From NCBI GenBank assembly GCA_947630515.1, contig CANRHY010000018.1:1-11941 (forward strand): 11,941 nucleotides of DNA. Reading direction: 5' to 3'. Both the position numbers and the translations under genes were made by a program. The notes under the pieces were generated by a model. The model was not told the DNA's origin. It worked only from the letters and a program-made list of their open reading frames with translations, and did not search any database. Source of the stretch: an uncultured Bacilli bacterium (GTDB lineage Bacteria; Bacillota_I; Bacilli_A; RF39; UBA660). How positions within the stretch are numbered: position 1 is the stretch's first letter; each line of letters starts with the position of its first letter. Below are positions 7,871 through 11,941 of this stretch, in pieces.

Positions 7871-10123
7871 TTAAAATGAAGTTATATCTCCTAAAATATA
7901 TTTTTGTACTCTTAGTAAATCTAATATAGAAGTTTTTTCATCATGATTAGTATCAATAGATTTTAATCTTTCATTATTTAATGTAGTACTTCCAAGTAAG
8001 TGTTTTTGTACTTGTAATAAATCTAGTATTGTCACCTTTCCATCACCAGATGGGTCTCCAGTTACTGAAATTGTGTAAGTCCTTGTTTCTCCTCCAGAAG
8101 TAGTCATTTTAATTTTTTGTCCAGTTTTTAGTAAATCTGTACTTGAAGTACTGCTTCCATTTGAGTTTGTTACAGTAACTGTTACAGTACTACTTGCTCT
8201 TTTTATGGAATTAACTAAAGTACTTACTACTGTACCAGGATTTATATTATACATAATTCCATTTGATTGTTTAGTTGAAAGACTACCTACTATTTGGTCT
8301 AGTGTTTTACTATCACTTGCTTTTTTTATAGTTATTTGGTATATTCTAGTCGCACCACTCTCGGCTGTAACTATAATTCTAACAACTGTAGAGTCACCAT
8401 TTAATGTTACTTTTCCATCTCCAGTTACCCTACTTAATGAGTCGTCTTTAGATACTTCTATTTTTACTTCTTTAGTATCTTTTCCTACATAGTAAGTATA
8501 TTCTAGTAAGTTTTTATTAAAGTTTTCTATAGATACACCATCTATTTTTATGTTATTTAAAGTGTTTGTTGTACTTGCAATTATTGGTAAGTTAACACTT
8601 TCTGGCATATTGTTATATACTGGTATATCAAATTCTATTCTGCTTTCCATTTTTCCGTTTTCTAAATATGCATAATATACGTTTGAGCCTTCATCACAAG
8701 GGGCTAAGACGTTAGTTTGATATTGGTGGCTAGCTAGACCATAACTAGAAGTTGGTGAAGTGTTAAAGTGTTGAAAATATAAAGTGTATTGTCCTTCTTT
8801 AATGTATCCTGTTGCTATAAAGTCTGCTCCACCCTTTATCGCAGCTTCTCTTGTCTTCCATGGTCTTCCATATGAATTAGAAAATCCACATTCGCTTCCA
8901 CATGCATAAGCTAGTCCATTTGCTGTTGTGTCATAACCACCTGATACTACTGCATTAATATTATAATAGTTATATAGTCCTTTTAATGAGTGTCCATTAT
9001 ATATTGTTTCATATGTTCCACTTATTATAGGATTACTTTCTCTTGCAGTTCCTTCTTGTACTACACGGCTAGCTAGAAGTGAAGGACTTACATCGTTTTC
9101 AAAACCAGCTTCAATAAATACATTAATGTAGTAATCTGTATCTAGGTAAGTGCCTGATAGTATGCTTTTTAAATCACTATAGTATTTTTTATAACTTGCA
9201 CCATTTTTATTTAGTGAACTTTTTCCATCAGTTCCATAATCATAGTTTTGTTTTTCAAACATAAAGATAAATTTTTCTGTTAAAAAGTTTCTTGGGTCTA
9301 AGTAATATGCGATTACAGGAGTTGTTGTAAAATACCACCCAGATTCTCTTGTTTCTCCGTTTGAGTATAATGGTTTTATTTCATCATCATAAAGATATGC
9401 ATAATTTATAAAGTTCTTATTAGGTGTTTCACTACTTAAAGCTTCGTCCCAATTATATCCAGTGTTAACTGCATTAAATACCCAGTTAGGGTGTTTTTGA
9501 TGTAAGTATACTAAGTAAGGCAAATATCCATCAGTAAATCCTTTATTTCTTAGTTCCTGTTCATAAGAAGCGTCACTTGCAGTTATTTCACTTTTTCTTA
9601 CAACATATTTAGAACATACATATCCGTTTTTATTTTTATGGAAAGTTACGTTATACCAGCCTTCTATACAACCACTGTTATATATTTTATCTCCATGAAT
9701 TGCTAATTCTGTTCCTGGGGCTAATGTTGCAACTAAAGAAGAAGAGGTACTTGCTTCACTTCTTGCATAAATACTAAGTCCATTTACTCTTGCTTCATAA
9801 CTTCCTGTGTTATATCCTGGGTCTGTTGAAGTTATATTACCAACTGATACGTATAAGCCACACATATATCCAGTAGTCCCATTATAATTTACTTTATACC
9901 AACCAGGGTTACAATTAGAGTCACCTTTGTTATATAATTCACTACTTACTAAATCAAGTGTAGTGTATGCTCCATCTATTTGTCCTAGAACGCTTCCATA
10001 TGTACCTGGTTCACTTCTTACTATTATAAAGTAGTCTGTTGTATAACCAGCTAAGGCATCTATTTTATTTATACATATAAAAGATACTATTAAAGTTAAC
10101 AATATAAATAATTTATTTTTCAT
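7871..10123 (-). CDS. SH3b-GH73 endo-beta-N-acetylglucosaminidase with C-terminal dockerin
   Basis: A secreted 750-aa peptidoglycan hydrolase. Order: signal peptide (1-25, ending ALA), two bacterial SH3 domains (about 30-94 and 112-176), a glucosaminidase domain of the GH73/LytG type (about 205-476) with likely catalytic Glu in SRVVQEGT (E357) and typical TPVIAYYLDPRNFL, a cadherin-like beta-sandwich (about 518-602), a small beta-rich module (608-687) and a type I-like dockerin (688-750). The dockerin has two calcium loops, DPSGDGKVTILD (690-701) and DTNHDEKTSILD (724-735), each followed by a similar helix (LLxVQKxxLG). It should cut N-acetylglucosamine bonds in the wall. ATG 10123 is chosen because AAGGAGG (10131-10137) lies 7 nt before it; an ATG at 10147 overlaps the promoter start. 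First gene of a three-gene operon with a cohesin-like partner next. Confidence 0.92.
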   Translation of the reverse strand: MKNKLFILLTLIVSFICINKIDALAGYTTDYFIIVRSEPGTYGSVLGQIDGAYTTLDLVSSELYNKGDSNCNPGWYKVNYNGTTGYMCGLYVSVGNITSTDPGYNTGSYEARVNGLSIYARSEASTSSSLVATLAPGTELAIHGDKIYNSGCIEGWYNVTFHKNKNGYVCSKYVVRKSEITASDASYEQELRNKGFTDGYLPYLVYLHQKHPNWVFNAVNTGYNWDEALSSETPNKNFINYAYLYDDEIKPLYSNGETRESGWYFTTTPVIAYYLDPRNFLTEKFIFMFEKQNYDYGTDGKSSLNKNGASYKKYYSDLKSILSGTYLDTDYYINVFIEAGFENDVSPSLLASRVVQEGTARESNPIISGTYETIYNGHSLKGLYNYYNINAVVSGGYDTTANGLAYACGSECGFSNSYGRPWKTREAAIKGGADFIATGYIKEGQYTLYFQHFNTSPTSSYGLASHQYQTNVLAPCDEGSNVYYAYLENGKMESRIEFDIPVYNNMPESVNLPIIASTTNTLNNIKIDGVSIENFNKNLLEYTYYVGKDTKEVKIEVSKDDSLSRVTGDGKVTLNGDSTVVRIIVTAESGATRIYQITIKKASDSKTLDQIVGSLSTKQSNGIMYNINPGTVVSTLVNSIKRASSTVTVTVTNSNGSSTSSTDLLKTGQKIKMTTSGGETRTYTISVTGDPSGDGKVTILDLLQVQKHLLGSTTLNNERLKSIDTNHDEKTSILDLLRVQKYILGDITSF

Positions 10124-10130
10124 ATAGATA

Positions 10131-10137
10131 CCTCCTT
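10131..10137 (-). promoter_or_regulatory. Ribosome binding site fixing the glucosaminidase start
   Basis: AAGGAGG on the minus strand, 7 nt before ATG 10123. The alternative ATG at 10147 lies next to the predicted transcript start and lacks a site, so the shorter protein, which begins directly with a clean signal peptide, is preferred. Confidence 0.85.
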
Positions 10138-10155
10138 TTTTTAACATATATATAA

Positions 10156-10185
10156 ATTATATCAAATAATGTAGGTTTTTGTTCT
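10156..10185 (-). promoter_or_regulatory. Extended -10 promoter of the glucosaminidase-cohesin-LCP operon
   Basis: The minus strand reads TGATATAAT (10164-10156), a perfect -10 with the TGn extension. A weak -35, AGAACA (10185-10180), lies 18 nt upstream. Transcription should start near 10149, giving a leader of about 26 nt. It diverges from the plus-strand promoter about 70 bp away. Confidence 0.66.
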
Positions 10186-10254
10186 TTTTTTATGTATACT
10201 TTACATTATTGTATATAGTAATTTTAGATTAGTACTTTTTTTGGTATATTTTTC

Positions 10255-10283
10255 TTGACTTGTATTATAAAATATGGTACAAT
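10255..10283 (+). promoter_or_regulatory. Sigma-A type promoter of the SleB-like gene
   Basis: TTGACT (10255-10260), a 17-nt spacer and TACAAT (10278-10283) with a TGG extension just before the -10. The transcript should start near 10290, which rules out the upstream in-frame ATG at 10274 because it lies inside the promoter. Confidence 0.75.
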
Positions 10284-10295
10284 TATATTGGTTTG

Positions 10296-10302
10296 AAGGG
10301 GG
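10296..10302 (+). promoter_or_regulatory. Ribosome binding site deciding the start at 10310
   Basis: AAGGGGG lies 7 nt before ATG 10310 but only 1 nt from ATG 10304, so translation most likely begins at 10310, where a signal peptide (MKKNNYKALL) follows directly. Confidence 0.75.
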
Positions 10303-10309
10303 AATGGAA

Positions 10310-11116
10310 ATGAAAAAGAATAATTATAAAGCACTTCTATGTGCGATTGTTGCAAGTTTATCTGTTAGTAATGTATATGCAGCAGATAATATTATACAAA
10401 ATAAAATAAATCAATATCATAGTACAAGTTTAGTAGAAAATATTGAAAATCTTTATAAGTCTTTAGGGTTATACGACTACTACTTAGAAAGTACAGAAAG
10501 AGCTAAAGAAGAAAGAGAAGCTAAATTAAAAAAGCAAAATCCTACTATAGAGGAAATGATAGAGTTTGTTTGTATTAAATTTGATTTAACTAGAGAACAG
10601 TTTGCTCAGATAGTGGCAGCATGTATTTGTGAAGGATTTGCTGGACCAGAAAATCAAGATAGAATTAATGAAAGTTTGAATGTTGCAAGTGCACTTATAA
10701 ATAGAATTAAAAACACTAAATGGAATGGATATGTTAAAGCTTGGATGCATATACAAGGAAGAGATGTTACTCTTTGGGACCACTTTACTGCACCTAATCA
10801 ATTTGATGTTTTTAATAATATTCATTTTAAAGAAGCTTTAAATCATACAAGTGGGCCTTTATATGAAACTATAATTAAATTTTTCTATTATGTAGATAAT
10901 ATAGACCCAGATAGAATGAACCCAGAGTTTCAAAATTTAAGACACAATTATTGTTCTTACTGGGCTTCTAGGAGTGGAGCTATAAAGTTAATTCCACCTA
11001 AAGGAAATGATTATTTTGACCCAATAGAAGATTATCAAAGAATAGCTACAGAAGATACATATTATTACCAAAATCTATTAGATATAATGGAAAGTGAAAA
11101 GACACTCAGTCGTTAA
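10310..11116 (+). CDS. Secreted SleB/CwlJ-like putative cell wall hydrolase
   Basis: A 268-aa exported protein with a signal peptide (1-24, ending NVYA). A charged linker follows (about 60-77). Residues about 95-170 resemble the SleB/CwlJ wall hydrolase fold (Hydrolase_2): CICEGFAG with a candidate catalytic Glu (E108), then NVASALINRI (124-133), recalling the conserved VAxVxxNR helix, and TAPNQFDVF (160-168), recalling the family's QF motif. SleB-type enzymes act as lytic transglycosylases on muramic-lactam or normal peptidoglycan. The match is by motif spacing only and the C-terminal half (175-268) is not recognised. The gene has its own promoter, a very short leader and a terminator overlapping its end, so it is transcribed alone, divergent from the glucosaminidase operon. 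A different lysozyme-like or hypothetical secreted protein remains possible. Confidence 0.6.
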   Translation: MKKNNYKALLCAIVASLSVSNVYAADNIIQNKINQYHSTSLVENIENLYKSLGLYDYYLESTERAKEEREAKLKKQNPTIEEMIEFVCIKFDLTREQFAQIVAACICEGFAGPENQDRINESLNVASALINRIKNTKWNGYVKAWMHIQGRDVTLWDHFTAPNQFDVFNNIHFKEALNHTSGPLYETIIKFFYYVDNIDPDRMNPEFQNLRHNYCSYWASRSGAIKLIPPKGNDYFDPIEDYQRIATEDTYYYQNLLDIMESEKTLSR

Positions 11117-11128
11117 GAGTGTTTTTTT
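11097..11128 (+). terminator. Intrinsic terminator overlapping the SleB-like gene end
   Basis: ACACTC (11102-11107) pairs with GAGTGT (11117-11122) around a 9-nt loop, extended by AAAAG pairing into the following T tract (11123-11128). The stem's left arm is the last coding bases and the TAA stop (11114-11116) sits in the loop. Confidence 0.82.
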
Positions 11129-11157
11129 CTAGCAATTTTGTTTTTAAAACATATACT
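11129..11157 (+). promoter_or_regulatory. Weak candidate promoter of the substrate-binding protein gene
   Basis: TATACT (11152-11157) with a poor -35, CTAGCA (11129-11134), 17 nt upstream. It is the best candidate between the preceding terminator and the TTG start; the predicted transcript start is about 11164. Confidence 0.35.
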
Positions 11158-11181
11158 ACAACTAGAAAGAGAGGTTATGTT

Positions 11182-11941
11182 TTGAAAAAGATTAGTTTAT
11201 TTGTTGGAGCTTTAGTTATAGCTATTTGTGGGTTTGTAGGTGTTTTTTATGGAATAAAGGATAAAAGGGAAGATAAAATTACTGTTGCTGAAGTTACTCA
11301 TAGTGTGTTTTATGCTCCATTTTATGTAAGTATTCATAATGATTATTTTAAAGATGAGGGACTTAATATTGAGGTTATTTTAACTAGCGGTGCAGATAAA
11401 GTTAGTAGTGCTGTTTTATCAGGGGATGCGAATATTGGCTTAAGTGGGCTTGAAGCAACTTTGTATGTTTATGAAAATAAAGCAGAAGACTATTTAGTTA
11501 GTTTTTCTAGTCTTACTAAGAGAGATGGTCAATTTTTAGTAGGTGACTGTAAGTATAAGGATAATTTTTCTTTAGATATGTTAAAGGGTAAAAGTGTTCT
11601 TGTTGGAAGAAAAGCTGGTATGCCTGCGATGGTGTTTCTTTATGCAATGTATAAAAATGGAATAAATATAGATGAAATAAGTGCTGACTATAGTGTAGAG
11701 TTTGCCTCCCTTAGTGGTGCTTATATAGGCGGAAGTGGGGACTTCGTTAATTTATTCGAACCTACTGCTTTATCTATAGAAAAAGAAGGGTATGGCTGTG
11801 TACTAGAGAGTTTAGGTAAGTTAAGTGGAGAAGTTCCTTATACAGTATTTCACGCTAAGAAAAGTTATATTAAAAATAATAAAAATGTTATAAAAGGTTT
11901 TGTTAAGGCTATAGGAAGGGGACTTGAGTATGTTAAAAATA
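11182..11941 (+). CDS. ABC transporter substrate-binding protein, NMT1/THI5-like (truncated by window edge)
   Basis: The frame from a TTG at 11182 stays open to the right edge (253 codons, incomplete). GAGGT (11171-11175) lies 6 nt before the TTG; the nearby ATG at 11177 is followed at once by a stop in its frame. The N-terminus has an export signal or anchor helix (about 5-24); a Cys at 16 is not in a convincing lipobox. The mature part shows the NMT1/SsuA/ThiY-type pattern: VFYAPFYVSIHNDYFKDEGL (42-61), GADKVSSAVLSGDANIGLSG (70-89), and DMLKGKSVLVGRKAGMP (132-148). Such proteins deliver small molecules such as thiamine precursors, sulfonates or nitrate to an ABC importer; the ligand cannot be told here, and permease and ATPase genes would be expected to the right. 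No riboswitch-like leader is visible in the short upstream region. Confidence 0.83.
   Translation, partial: MKKISLFVGALVIAICGFVGVFYGIKDKREDKITVAEVTHSVFYAPFYVSIHNDYFKDEGLNIEVILTSGADKVSSAVLSGDANIGLSGLEATLYVYENKAEDYLVSFSSLTKRDGQFLVGDCKYKDNFSLDMLKGKSVLVGRKAGMPAMVFLYAMYKNGINIDEISADYSVEFASLSGAYIGGSGDFVNLFEPTALSIEKEGYGCVLESLGKLSGEVPYTVFHAKKSYIKNNKNVIKGFVKAIGRGLEYVKN

Noticed and set aside
10274..10309. Upstream in-frame ATGs (10274, 10304) as start of the SleB-like protein
   Set aside because: 10274 lies within the predicted promoter and 10304 is too close to the ribosome site; 10310 gives a clean signal peptide.
11129..11181. A riboswitch (for example TPP) before the substrate-binding protein
   Set aside because: Only about 50 bases lie between the terminator and the start, too short for a TPP element, and none of its conserved motifs is visible.

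Overview
The window is very AT-rich with dense, strong Shine-Dalgarno sites, TGG as the tryptophan codon and TGA used as a normal stop. It carries typical Gram-positive envelope genes (TagO-type transferase, LytR-CpsA-Psr protein, SH3b/GH73 wall hydrolase, dockerin). This points to a low-GC Bacillota, plausibly one of the uncultured gut Bacilli or Clostridia lineages; the exact group cannot be read from this stretch.

The left part (1-4208, minus strand) is one tightly packed unit. In transcription order it holds a DUF4143-type AAA ATPase, a hexapeptide-repeat acetyltransferase, an O-antigen ligase/polymerase-like membrane protein, a TagO/WecA-type undecaprenyl-phosphate sugar-1-phosphate transferase, and the first codons of gpsA. 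Genes overlap or lie within about 10 bp of each other. A consensus promoter (TTGACT-17-TATTAT) sits immediately before the ATPase. Together, the lipid-linked sugar starter, polymerase/ligase, acetyl decoration and glycerol-3-phosphate supply suggest synthesis of a wall or capsular glycopolymer.

Between that promoter and the next unit lies an array of six head-to-tail 23-bp repeats (4211-4348), each with the palindrome GTCGAC, followed by a strong intrinsic terminator (4355-4382) that closes the next minus-strand operon.

That second operon (10161 down to 4355) starts from an extended -10 promoter and encodes three exported proteins: a dockerin-bearing SH3b/GH73 glucosaminidase, a membrane-anchored protein with a cohesin-like domain, and a multi-domain LytR-CpsA-Psr protein with an unusual inserted domain and a PASTA-like C-terminus. 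The striking reading is that the wall hydrolase may dock on the neighbouring anchored cohesin, a minimal cohesin-dockerin system applied to peptidoglycan turnover, next to an enzyme that attaches glycopolymers to the wall.

On the plus strand, diverging from that operon, are a secreted protein resembling SleB/CwlJ-type wall hydrolases with its own consensus promoter and a terminator that overlaps its last codons, and then a TTG-initiated, truncated NMT1/THI5-like ABC transporter substrate-binding protein that runs off the right edge.
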